From: Xylophilus ampelinus
GTDB lineage: Bacteria; Pseudomonadota; Gammaproteobacteria; Burkholderiales; Burkholderiaceae_C
Assembly (NCBI RefSeq): GCF_901875635.1
Contig: NZ_CABFMN010000093.1
Span: 1-64,000 of the forward strand
Direction of reading: 5' to 3'
Length of the DNA: 64,000 nt
The notes below the pieces were generated by a model, which saw nothing but the letters and a program-made list of their open reading frames with translations, made no database searches and was not told the DNA's origin. Positions 25,055 to 32,903 of this stretch are shown here, piece after piece (within the stretch, counting starts at the first letter, position 1; each line of letters starts with the position of its first letter). The translations under genes and the position numbers were made by a program.

Positions 25055-25330
25055 TCAGTGCGCGGTCCGCCGGTGGCGCTGCACCGAGCGCCAGATGTCG
25101 ACCTTCGCGCGTGCCAGGCTGGCCAGCCGGTTCGCCACATCTTTGGGCGTGGCGTCGGGGCTGCCGATGGACAGCCGGCCGCGGAACTGCGCGTCCTCGA
25201 ACAGGTCGGCGCGGCCGAAGGTGCAGTCGGGCGTGCGCTCCACGTCGATGCGGATGTCCACGCCGCGATAGCGCGACGGCGATGGCCGTGGCACTGCGCC
25301 CGAAGGGTGGGTCGTCGGATCGATGGTCAT
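25055..25330 (-). CDS. Small hypothetical protein
   Basis: A 91-residue protein with no signal peptide. It is moderately charged and ends 'IWRSVQRHRRTAH'. Support for a real gene is the strong AAAGGAGG seven bases upstream of ATG 25330 and a fitting codon pattern. The middle 'FRGRLSIGSPDATPKDVANRLASLARAKVDIW' (in parts) predicts a strand and then a helix. I do not recognise a family. It is placed between the VOC gene and the small heat-shock genes. Confidence 0.6.
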   Translation of the reverse strand: MTIDPTTHPSGAVPRPSPSRYRGVDIRIDVERTPDCTFGRADLFEDAQFRGRLSIGSPDATPKDVANRLASLARAKVDIWRSVQRHRRTAH

Positions 25331-25541
25331 GTCTTGCCTCCTTTGCTCGATGAACCATGCGTCGTGACGAAAGGCGAAATAGGTGCGGCTGGCGGCGATT
25401 CAAGGGGGCAGCGGCATGACACCGCCGGCTTCTGAAATTTCCTACTTGAAGCGCGCGCGAGAGCACCTAGATGGCCCCTCGGAGCCACCGCGCCTCGGCC
25501 GGCGCGCTCCGCATCGATGTTCGACTTCAGGAGGTTTCGCC

Positions 25542-25979
25542 ATGTACCGATCCCCGTTTCCGCGCGACATGCTCGCCGAGATGGATCGCCTGCAGCGCGA
25601 GATGCAGCAGGCCTTCGATCTGTCCCCCACCATCCGCGGGCTGGCCCGCCAGGGCTTTCCTGCGCTCAATGTCGGCCACACGCCGCAGGCGCTCGAGATC
25701 TACGCCTTTGTGCCGGGCGTCGACCCGGCCTCGATCGAGGTGCAGCTCGAGCGCGGGCTGCTCACCGTGTCGGGCGAGCGCCGCAATGTGCTGCCCGACG
25801 CCCAGAGCAAGGCCGCGGTGCACATCCACGAGCGCTTCACCGGCAAGTTCCACCGCGCGCTCACGCTGCCCGACGACGCCGACCCCGAGGGGGTCGACGC
25901 CCACCTGCAGGACGGCGTGCTGCACATCACCGTGCGCCGCCGCGCCGCGGCCCAGCCCCGGCGCATCGAGATCCACTGA
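25542..25979 (+). CDS. Hsp20/alpha-crystallin small heat-shock protein (first of pair)
   Basis: A 145-residue chaperone that binds unfolding proteins. The alpha-crystallin domain covers residues 45-140: 'ALEIYAFVPGVDPASIEVQL', 'GLLTVSGER', and the 'GVLHITVRR' beta-9 strand. The N-terminal region is short (MYRSPFPRDMLAEMDRLQ). Start ATG 25542 has AGGAGG nine bases upstream. A second Hsp20 follows after 18 bases. A possible heat-shock promoter (CTTGAAG at 25445-25451, weak -10) lies upstream. Confidence 0.9.
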   Translation: MYRSPFPRDMLAEMDRLQREMQQAFDLSPTIRGLARQGFPALNVGHTPQALEIYAFVPGVDPASIEVQLERGLLTVSGERRNVLPDAQSKAAVHIHERFTGKFHRALTLPDDADPEGVDAHLQDGVLHITVRRRAAAQPRRIEIH

Positions 25980-25997
25980 ACGAGGAGGGCAGCCACC

Positions 25998-26402
25998 ATG
26001 AACGCGATCCAGACCCAGCGCCCGGCCGCACCTGCCGCCGAGGGCGAGAACGCCGCGCCGCACTACGTCGAAGACGCCCTGACGCCACCCGTCGACGTGG
26101 TGGAAGACGCGCAGGGCATCACTCTCTACGCCGATCTGCCCGGCGTGCCGAAGGACCGGCTGCGGCTGGAGGTGGAAGCGGGCACGCTCAGCATCGAGGG
26201 CCAGCTGCAGCTGGCGATGCCCGAAGGCCTGCAATCCAGCCACCGCGAGGTGGCGGCGCCGCGCTTTCGGCGCGTGTTCACGCTGAGCAAGGAACTGGAC
26301 ACCGAGAAGGTGACCGCCGAGCTGGCGCAGGGGGTGCTGACGCTGCGCATTCCCAAGGCCACGCACGCACAGGCGCGGCGCATCGACATCCGCGTCGGCT
26401 GA
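25998..26402 (+). CDS. Hsp20/alpha-crystallin small heat-shock protein (second of pair)
   Basis: A 134-residue chaperone. The core reads 'PPVDVVEDAQGITLYADLPG' then 'LRLEVEAGTLSIEG' and 'GVLTLRIPK'. It has a different N-terminal arm from the first copy (NAIQTQRPAAPAAEGEN) and a 'FRRVFTLSKELDTEKVTAEL' segment. Tandem Hsp20 genes with distinct N-termini often form mixed oligomers. GAGGAGGG lies 12 bases before ATG 25998. Confidence 0.9.
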   Translation: MNAIQTQRPAAPAAEGENAAPHYVEDALTPPVDVVEDAQGITLYADLPGVPKDRLRLEVEAGTLSIEGQLQLAMPEGLQSSHREVAAPRFRRVFTLSKELDTEKVTAELAQGVLTLRIPKATHAQARRIDIRVG

Positions 26403-26414
26403 AGCAAGCGACAA

Positions 26415-26441
26415 CGCGGCCCGGCTGCACGCCGAGCCGCG
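26415..26441. terminator. Possible bidirectional terminator hairpin
   Basis: CGCGGC (26415-26420) pairs with GCCGCG (26436-26441) around CGGC/GCCG-like inner bases, between the convergent Hsp20 and MFS genes. There is no T-run. Confidence 0.35.
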
Positions 26442-26465
26442 TCGTCGATGCGCCCCTGGCGCTGC

Positions 26466-27698
26466 TCAGCGGGCCTGGGCGGCGCCCGGCCACAGCCGCA
26501 CGGCCAGCGCGCCGAGCGCCGACACGGTGGCCAGCACGGTCACCCCCATCCAGCCCCATTGCGCCAGGGCCAGCGCACCCAGTGCGGAGCCGGCCGCCAT
26601 GCCGATGAACATGGCGGTGAACAACACCGCATTGAGGCGGCTGCGCGCGCCGGGGTCGATGCTGTAGACGATGGTCTGGTGGGCGATCAGCGCGGCCTGC
26701 AGCCCGAGGTCGAAGCCGATCGCGCTCACCACCAGCAGGCCCAGCCGGGCGTGCGGCATCAGCAGCGGCGTCAGCGCCATCAGCGCGAAGGACACGACCA
26801 CCAGCCCCGCCCCCAGGCGCGTGACGAGTTCCGGCCCGCGGCGGTCGGCGACACGGCCGGCGATCGGCGCCGCCAGCGCGCCGGCCGCCCCCGCCAGGCC
26901 GAAGGCGCCGGCCGCGGCGCTGCCGAGGTGGAAGGGCGCACCGTGCAGCATCACGGCCAGCGTCGACCAGAAGGCGCTGAAACCCACTGCCAGCAGGCCC
27001 TGCGCCAGGGCCGCCCTTCGCAGCGCACCGTGCTGGCGCCACAGCTTGCCCAGCGAGCCCAGCAACGCGCCGTAGGCCAGGTGCGTCGTCGGCCGGAAGC
27101 GCGGCAGCCCGCGCCAGGAAGCGGCACCGATCAGCGCGATGCTGGCAGCCGCGGCCACGAACATCGAGCGCCAGCCGAAATGCTCGGCCACGAAGCCGCT
27201 CACCACGCGCGACAGCAGGATGCCCAGCAGCAGCCCGGTCATCACCGTGCCCACCACCTTGCCGCGGTGGGCCTCGGGTGCCAGCGTGGCGGCGGCGGGC
27301 ACGATGTCCTGGGCCAGCGTGGCCGCAAGGCCGATCGCCAGGCTGGCGGCCAGCAGCATCGCGATGGACGGCGCCGCGCCAGCCAGCAGCAGCGCTGCGC
27401 ACAGCGCGGCGGCCTTGATGAGGATGATGCGGCGGCGGTCGTAGCGGTCGCCCAGCGGCGCCAGCAGCAGGATGCCCAGCGCGTAGCCCAGCTGCGTGAG
27501 CGTGGGCACGAAGCCCACCATCCGGTCCGATGCGCCGATGTCGGCGCCCAGCACGCCCAGCATCGGTTGCGCGTAGTAGAGCGAGGCCACGCCGAAGCCA
27601 GCGCCGCTGGCCAGCAGCAAGGTCAGCGCGGGCGGCAGTCCCTCGGCAGCCGGCGCTGGCGTGGGGGCGATGGCATGCGCGGATGGAATGTTCGACAT
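26466..27698 (-). CDS. MFS transporter (DHA-type, sugar/drug efflux)
   Basis: A 410-residue inner-membrane protein with 12 predicted helices. The motif 'LLAPLGDRYDRRRIILI' (loop 2-3, MFS motif A) and 'LGILLSRVVSGFVAEHFGWR' (helix 5-6) place it in the drug:H+ antiporter or sugar-efflux group. The start 'MSNIPSAHA' at 27698 removes a Cys/Arg-rich artefact. Divergent from a LysR gene, whose product likely controls it. It is likely an exporter of a small organic compound. Confidence 0.88.
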   Translation of the reverse strand: MSNIPSAHAIAPTPAPAAEGLPPALTLLLASGAGFGVASLYYAQPMLGVLGADIGASDRMVGFVPTLTQLGYALGILLLAPLGDRYDRRRIILIKAAALCAALLLAGAAPSIAMLLAASLAIGLAATLAQDIVPAAATLAPEAHRGKVVGTVMTGLLLGILLSRVVSGFVAEHFGWRSMFVAAAASIALIGAASWRGLPRFRPTTHLAYGALLGSLGKLWRQHGALRRAALAQGLLAVGFSAFWSTLAVMLHGAPFHLGSAAAGAFGLAGAAGALAAPIAGRVADRRGPELVTRLGAGLVVVSFALMALTPLLMPHARLGLLVVSAIGFDLGLQAALIAHQTIVYSIDPGARSRLNAVLFTAMFIGMAAGSALGALALAQWGWMGVTVLATVSALGALAVRLWPGAAQAR

Positions 27699-27784
27699 GG
27701 TGTTTACCCGTATTCGAGAAAGCGATTGCGCGAGTGTGCAGGGTCGACACCCGGATCGGTAGCCCCGTCGGCCACACAATTGCT

Positions 27785-27799
27785 ATACGCTTTACGTAT
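27785..27799. promoter_or_regulatory. Inverted repeat at LysR/MFS divergent region
   Basis: ATACG-CTTTA-CGTAT (27785-27799) has five-base arms and overlaps the LysR start codon. LysR proteins often bind T-n11-A palindromes in such gaps and repress their own gene. Confidence 0.45.
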
Positions 27800-28745
27800 G
27801 ACCACACGCGCGCCGCCCAACATTCCACTGGCCGCCGACCGGCTGGAGCTGATGCAGACCTTCGTGCGCATCGTCGAGGCCGGCAGCCTGTCGGCCGCGG
27901 CAGCGCAGATGCTGTCGACCCAGCCCACCGTCAGCCGCAGGCTGCAGGCGCTGGAGCGCTCGCTGGGCGTGCGGCTGCTGCAGCGCTCCACCCACGCCAT
28001 GAAGCTCACCGAGGACGGCGAGCGCTGCTACGCCCGCGCCAAGGAACTGCTGGCCAGCTGGGCGTCCTTCGAGGCCGACATGCGCGGCACGGGCGACGCG
28101 CCCGAGGGCCTGCTGCGCGTCGTGGCGCCCCACGCCTTCGGGCAGCAGCAGTTGGTCGCCCCGCTGGCCGACTTCCTGCGCGCCCATCCGCAGGTGAGCG
28201 TCGAATGGCTGCTGCACGACCGCCGGCCGGACTTCATCGCGCATGGCGTGGACTGCGCGATCCAGGTCGGCGAGGTGGACGACCCCTCGGTGGTGGCGAT
28301 CCGCCTGGCCGAAGTGCCCCGCATCGTGGTGGCGGCGCCCTCGGTGCTCGACGGCCGCGCGCCGCCGACCCACGCCCGCGACCTGGCGGACCTGCCCTGG
28401 TTGGCGCTGCAGACCTTCTATCGGCACGAGATCGCGCTCACGCACCGCCGCACGGGCGAGCAGGAAGTGCTGTCGTTGCGCCCGCGCCTGTCCACCGACA
28501 GTCTCTATGCGCTGCGCAGCGCCGCCCTCCAGGGCCTGGGCGTGGGGGTCGGCTCGGCCTGGTTGCTGTCCGAGGACCTGGCCACCGGCGCCCTGCTCCA
28601 CCTGGTGCCGCAGTGGGAAGCGGCCCCGCTGCCGGTGTACCTGGTGTACCCCTACGCCCGCTTCTACCCGGCGCGGCTGCAGCGCTTCGTCGCGCTCATG
28701 CGCCAAGCGATGCCGGCGGCGGTGCACGGCGCGGGGCCCGACTGA
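27798..28745 (+). CDS. LysR-family transcriptional regulator
   Basis: A 315-residue regulator. The N-terminal winged helix-turn-helix reads 'LMQTFVRIVEAGSLSAAAAQM' and 'STQPTVSRRLQALERSLGVRLLQRS' (parts shown), followed by the periplasmic-binding-like effector domain (residues 95-300). It belongs to the AaeR/CrgA-like subgroup with 'TEDGERCY'. It is divergent from the MFS exporter with a 99-base gap, so it probably controls that gene. The effector is unknown. Confidence 0.9.
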   Translation: MTTRAPPNIPLAADRLELMQTFVRIVEAGSLSAAAAQMLSTQPTVSRRLQALERSLGVRLLQRSTHAMKLTEDGERCYARAKELLASWASFEADMRGTGDAPEGLLRVVAPHAFGQQQLVAPLADFLRAHPQVSVEWLLHDRRPDFIAHGVDCAIQVGEVDDPSVVAIRLAEVPRIVVAAPSVLDGRAPPTHARDLADLPWLALQTFYRHEIALTHRRTGEQEVLSLRPRLSTDSLYALRSAALQGLGVGVGSAWLLSEDLATGALLHLVPQWEAAPLPVYLVYPYARFYPARLQRFVALMRQAMPAAVHGAGPD

Positions 28746-28756
28746 GCCGGCGATGG

Positions 28757-28825
28757 ATTGCTATCAATTTCGTAGCTGCTCGTGCACGACTGGCGGGCGC
28801 TGCAGCCCTTTTTTCTTTGAGAACC
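28757..28825 (+). repeat. Dispersed intergenic repeat, copy E
   Basis: ATTGCTATCAATTTCGTAGC then TGCTCGTGC-n-GCGGGCGCTGCAGCCCTTTTTTCTTTGA gives both stems and the T-rich end. It follows the LysR stop by 11 bases and could also terminate it. Confidence 0.78.
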
Positions 28826-28943
28826 GCGGGTGCCTCGCCGGGCCGCAGGCCTTCGTCCGACAGCCAAGCGCCACGGATTGCGCTGCAATGCAGCACCAGC
28901 GGCGCCGCCGATCGTGCGAACGCCCATGCTCCAAGGAGATGCC

Positions 28944-29159
28944 ATGAAACGCCAAGCGACCATCCACGGCCACGTCACCTACACGCCCGGCGACGGCGCT
29001 CCGATTCCGATCCCCGAGGGCCCGATCGAGGTCGAGGAAACCGAGGACAGCGTGATCCTGGGCTGGCAGCAGGCCGATGGCGTGGTCGGCTCCACGGCGA
29101 TGCCGCGGATCCAGTACGACCAGTACGTGGAGGCCGGGAAGATCCGCCTGGCCGACTGA
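28944..29159 (+). CDS. Small hypothetical protein (71 residues)
   Basis: A short acidic protein: 'KRQATIHGHVTYTPGDGAPI', 'PIEVEETEDSVILGWQQADG', and 'QYDQYVEAGKIRLAD' at the end. A perfect AAGGAG eight bases before ATG 28944 and a normal codon pattern support a real gene. It predicts mainly beta strands. I do not recognise a named family. It faces the MBL-fold gene end 14 bases away. Confidence 0.68.
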   Translation: MKRQATIHGHVTYTPGDGAPIPIPEGPIEVEETEDSVILGWQQADGVVGSTAMPRIQYDQYVEAGKIRLAD

Positions 29160-29173
29160 GCTCCGAGCGCCGG

Positions 29174-29986
29174 TCAGGCCGGCTGGCGCCGCGTGGGCGA
29201 CAGCCGACCGGTCGGCAGCCGGTAGTTCTCGGGGCCGAAGAGGTCGATGCCGCAGGCCAGCGACTCCACCCAGTCGAAGAAGTCCGAGATCGCCGCCGCG
29301 CCCTCGATCGGCGCGCCGTGCTGCGGCACCAGCATCGAGATCTGCAGGCGCCGCGCCATCTGCACCCACAGCCGCAGCACCTTGTTCGACGCCATGTAGC
29401 GGCGGTGGAAACCTTCCATGCGCGGGATGTGCGGCGCCAGTTCGCGCACCGGCTGCTGCGCGTCGGCGCCGCTGGTCATCGACACGCCCAGGTCGCCGGT
29501 GAAGAGGATGCGGCTCACCGGGTCGTAGAAGTGGAAGTTGCCCTCGGCATGCAGGAAATGCGCGGGCAGCAGGTGAAGTTCGCTGTCGCCCAGCGGCAGG
29601 ATGCCGCCCGCATCGGGCACCGCCAGCACCCGCTCCTGCGTCTTGCCGCTCTTGGCGAAGTGCGGCACGAAACGCTCCCACACCCGCGAGATGACGAGTT
29701 GCGCCTGTGTCGACGTGAGCCAGCGGTCGAGCGACGCGATGATGTCCGGGTCGGCGTGCGAGGCCAGCAGGTACGCCAGCCGCTGCGGCGGGAAATGCCG
29801 CCCCATGCCCAGGAAGAGCTCGTTGAACGCGATGTTGCCGCCCGGGTCGATGAGCGCGCCCACCCCATGGTCGACCACGAGGAACTGGTTGGCCTGCACC
29901 GCCTCCTCCGACTCGTGGACCAGGTCGGAGAACATCAGGCAGACATGCTGCGGGTCGCGGTAGAGCTCGAGGGGCATGGCGGCCAA
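29174..29986 (-). CDS. MBL-fold metallohydrolase of flavodiiron/ODP type
   Basis: A 270-residue protein with the diiron site of flavodiiron-like beta-lactamase-fold proteins: 'SHADPD' (H-x-D-x-D, in place of the classical H-x-E-x-D-H), 'LPAHFLHAEGNF' (H), 'LFTGDLG' (D) and 'VPQHGAPIEG' (H). It lacks the flavodoxin domain of FprA. Such stand-alone ODP proteins bind O2 or NO at a diiron site and act as sensors in some bacteria. Start options are ATG 29986 or 29977. Confidence 0.78.
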   Translation of the reverse strand: MAAMPLELYRDPQHVCLMFSDLVHESEEAVQANQFLVVDHGVGALIDPGGNIAFNELFLGMGRHFPPQRLAYLLASHADPDIIASLDRWLTSTQAQLVISRVWERFVPHFAKSGKTQERVLAVPDAGGILPLGDSELHLLPAHFLHAEGNFHFYDPVSRILFTGDLGVSMTSGADAQQPVRELAPHIPRMEGFHRRYMASNKVLRLWVQMARRLQISMLVPQHGAPIEGAAAISDFFDWVESLACGIDLFGPENYRLPTGRLSPTRRQPA

Positions 29987-30050
29987 AGGGCCGGACTGTA
30001 GGGCGGCGGGCGGCGGGCCACCTTGATCTGCGTCAGCGTCCCGGTCCGCT

Positions 30051-31031
30051 TCACGCGTCCGCTGCGTGCGCCTGGGCCAGGCACTCGCCGAAGAGCGCTG
30101 TCGCCCGTCCTGGCTGCGGTGAGCGGCGCCAGATCGCCGTGAAGCGGCAGTCGTAGCGCAGTTGCGCGGGCGACACCGCCGCCATGCGGCCCTCGCGCTC
30201 GAAAGCCGCAGCGTAGTGGTCGGGCAGGAAACCCAGGTAGCGGCCCGAGAGGATCAGCAGCGCGATCGCCTCCTGGTCGTAGCCCGTGGCACTGCGCGCC
30301 AGGCGCCGGGCATGGCTCAGCTCCATGTTGGGCGAGTGGTAGCCCAGTCCGGCGAAGGCATGGCGGCGCAGCTCGGCCCAACCCAGTTCCGCGCCCGCGC
30401 TGCCGAAGAGCGGATGCGAGCGCCCGGCGTACAGCTGCATCGTCTCGCCGAACAGGTCGGCATAGGCCAGGCTCTGCGAGGCCCGGTGCGCCGGGATCAC
30501 GCCGACCTGGAAGCGCCCGTCGATCACGCCGCGCTCGATCGCGTTGATGGACGCAACGTGCACGTTCAGCCGCACATCAGGCGCCCGCGCCGAAAACAGC
30601 GCGATCGCCTCCCCGATGCGCGCCTGCGGGTTGCTGGCCGTCTTGTCGAACAGGGCCAGGTCGAGTTCGCCGCCCATGCGGCCGTGGATGTCGTCGATGC
30701 CGCTGCGAAAGCCGTCGACCGAGGCCAGCAGGCGCAGTGTCTCGTCGTATACGCGCTGGCCCTCGGCCGTGAGCGCGAAACCCGCCCGGCCGCGCCGGCA
30801 CAGCGTGAGGCCGAGACGCGTTTCCAGGTCCTTCACGTGGCGGCTGACGGTGGAGGTGCCGATGTTCAGTTCCAGTTCGGCCGCCGTCATGCCGCCGCAG
30901 TCCACCACGCTCTTGAACACGCGCAGCAGGCGCAGGTCCATGTCGCTGAGCTGGCCCAGCACGGCGCGCTGGCGGGGCTGCGCCGGCGCCGCCTTGGGTG
31001 CGGCGCGCTTCGCTGGCTTCTTAACTTGCAT
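30051..31031 (-). CDS. LysR-family transcriptional regulator, divergent from aminotransferase
   Basis: A 326-residue regulator with a basic Lys/Ala/Pro N-terminal tail (QVKKPAKRAAPKAAPAQPRQ). The winged helix at about 30-90 reads 'DLRLLRVFKSVVDCGGMTAAE' (in part) and 'STVSRHVKDLETRLGLTLCRR'. The effector-binding domain fills the rest. It is divergent from the omega-aminotransferase across 94 bases and is likely its activator, as for beta-alanine or putrescine utilisation genes. Confidence 0.88.
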   Translation of the reverse strand: MQVKKPAKRAAPKAAPAQPRQRAVLGQLSDMDLRLLRVFKSVVDCGGMTAAELELNIGTSTVSRHVKDLETRLGLTLCRRGRAGFALTAEGQRVYDETLRLLASVDGFRSGIDDIHGRMGGELDLALFDKTASNPQARIGEAIALFSARAPDVRLNVHVASINAIERGVIDGRFQVGVIPAHRASQSLAYADLFGETMQLYAGRSHPLFGSAGAELGWAELRRHAFAGLGYHSPNMELSHARRLARSATGYDQEAIALLILSGRYLGFLPDHYAAAFEREGRMAAVSPAQLRYDCRFTAIWRRSPQPGRATALFGECLAQAHAADA

Positions 31032-31125
31032 GGATCGTCAAGTGAACAGTGATGATTGTCCATTTTCGCCACTAAGCGCTCGAGCCAACAATGACGTCTT
31101 CGTCCACCCCTGCACGCCGCCCGCC

Positions 31126-32490
31126 ATGAGCTCCGTCCTCACGCCCGACACCTCGTCCTCCCACTCGCGCAGCGACGCCGCCTGGCTCGACGCGCACTGG
31201 ATGCCCTTCACCGCCAACCGCCAGTTCAAGGCCGACCCGCGACTGATCGTCGAGGGCAAGGGGGCGTACTTCACCGATGCCGATGGCCGCAAGATCTTCG
31301 ACGGCCTGTCGGGCCTGTGGTGCACGGGCCTGGGCCACTGCCGCAGCGAGATCGCCGAAGCCGTGGGCCGCCAGGCCGCGAAGCTGGACTATTCCCCCGG
31401 CTTCCAGTTCGGCCATCCGCTGTCCTTCGAACTGGCCAACCGCATCAAGGGCCTCATGCCCACCGGCGCCGGGCTGGACTATGTGTTCTTCACCGACTCG
31501 GGATCCGAATCGGCCGACACCTCGCTGAAGATGGCCCGCGCCTACTGGCGTGCCAAGGGCCAGGGCACCAAGACGCGCCTGATCGGCCGCGAGAAGGGCT
31601 ACCACGGCGTCAACTTCGGCGGCATCTCGGTCGGCGGCATCGCCGGCAACCGCAAGACCTTCGGCCAGGGCGTCGAGGCCGACCACATCCCGCACACGCA
31701 GCCCGCCATGGGCTCCTTCCACCAGGGCATGCCGGCCGAGGGCGGCGTGGCCCTGGCCAACCGCCTGCTGGACGTGATCGCCCTGCACGACGCGTCGAAC
31801 ATCGCCGCCGTGATCGTCGAGCCCTTCTCGGGTTCGGCCGGCGTGGTCATCCCGCCCGTGGGCTACCTGCAGCGCCTGCGCGAGATCTGCACCCAGAACA
31901 ACATCCTGCTGATCTTCGACGAGGTCATCACCGGCTTCGGCCGCTGCGGCGCCATGACGGGCGCCGAGGCCTTCGGCGTCACGCCCGACATCCTCAACTT
32001 CGCCAAGCAGGTCACCAACGGCGTGCAGCCGCTGGGCGGCGTGGTGGCCAGCAAGGAGATCTACGACACCTTCATGGCCGCAGGCGGCCCCGACTACATG
32101 GTCGAGTTCCCGCACGGCTACACCTATTCGGCCCACCCGGTCGCCTGCGCCGCAGGCATTGCCGCGCTCGACCTGCTCGAAAACGAAGACGGCCCCGGCC
32201 GCGTCAAGGCCCTGGCCCCGCATTTCGAAGCCGCCGTGCACAGCCTCAAGGGCAGCAAGCACGTGCTCGACATCCGCAACTACGGCCTGGCCGCCGGCAT
32301 CACCATCGCCCCCGTGCCCGGCGAGCCCGCCAAGCGCCCCTACGAGATCGCCATGGCGTGCTGGAAGAAGGGCTTCTACGTGCGCTACGGCGGCGACACC
32401 ATCCAGCTCGCACCGCCCTTCATCACGGAGAAGGCGGAGATCGATCGGCTGGTGAATGCGGTGGGGGATGCGTTGGCGGAGACGGTTTGA
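31126..32490 (+). CDS. Class III omega-amino acid:pyruvate aminotransferase
   Basis: A 454-residue PLP enzyme. The Schiff-base lysine is K294 (NFAKQVTNG), D265 contacts the pyridine nitrogen (IFDEVITGFGR), and 'SGSESADTSLKMARAY' binds the cofactor phosphate. The sequence matches beta-alanine/omega-amino acid-pyruvate transaminases (amino group from beta-alanine or similar to pyruvate, giving L-alanine). ATG 31126 fits the family length. A strong terminator follows. The divergent LysR regulator probably induces it. Confidence 0.9.
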   Translation: MSSVLTPDTSSSHSRSDAAWLDAHWMPFTANRQFKADPRLIVEGKGAYFTDADGRKIFDGLSGLWCTGLGHCRSEIAEAVGRQAAKLDYSPGFQFGHPLSFELANRIKGLMPTGAGLDYVFFTDSGSESADTSLKMARAYWRAKGQGTKTRLIGREKGYHGVNFGGISVGGIAGNRKTFGQGVEADHIPHTQPAMGSFHQGMPAEGGVALANRLLDVIALHDASNIAAVIVEPFSGSAGVVIPPVGYLQRLREICTQNNILLIFDEVITGFGRCGAMTGAEAFGVTPDILNFAKQVTNGVQPLGGVVASKEIYDTFMAAGGPDYMVEFPHGYTYSAHPVACAAGIAALDLLENEDGPGRVKALAPHFEAAVHSLKGSKHVLDIRNYGLAAGITIAPVPGEPAKRPYEIAMACWKKGFYVRYGGDTIQLAPPFITEKAEIDRLVNAVGDALAETV

Positions 32491-32517
32491 TCACGCAATT
32501 GCGTTTGATGAAGTTGG

Positions 32518-32542
32518 AGCGCCCTTCGGGGCGCTTTTTTTT
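32518..32542 (+). terminator. Rho-independent terminator of aminotransferase gene
   Basis: AGCGCCC-TTCG-GGGCGCT is a perfect seven-base stem with a stable tetraloop, followed by a run of eight T. Confidence 0.92.
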
Positions 32543-32903
32543 GCTGCGCCCGCCGGGTCCGCTTCCGCGGGCCACACCTTGAAGCCGCGGCACAGGGGGG
32601 GCTGCGCCCATATCTCGACCTTCGGAGCGTCGTACGGCGGCGACATCCGCGCCGTCACGTGTGGCGACAATACGCGCGTACCGTCTCGCGGCACTTGCCA
32701 GGCGCGCAACATCTGCCGACCACAGCGCGACGACGCCACCTGAACTCTCCCGCGCCGTGCTCGAAGAATCATTTCCGCTCGTGCCCGCGATCCTGGCGGG
32801 TCGCCCTGAATGCGTCGACGATGGACCCATGACCGCGCTCTCTGGCGTGGGTGTCAGGAATCCCCTGCGCGCTGTTGTCGACGTCGAAGGACGCGGCGAC
32901 GCC
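32543..32903. other. Gap without supported gene
   Basis: After the terminator the sequence has no frame with good codon pattern on either strand that is not a shadow. A longer N-terminus of the GGDEF gene (from ATG 32829, or further to TTG/ATG 32661) would enter this gap but lacks support. I see no repeat copy here. Confidence 0.5.

Noticed and set aside
25445..25472. Sigma-32 heat-shock promoter for the Hsp20 pair
   Set aside because: The -35 (CTTGAAG) is good, but the -10 matches only about half of the consensus, so it was not listed as a feature.
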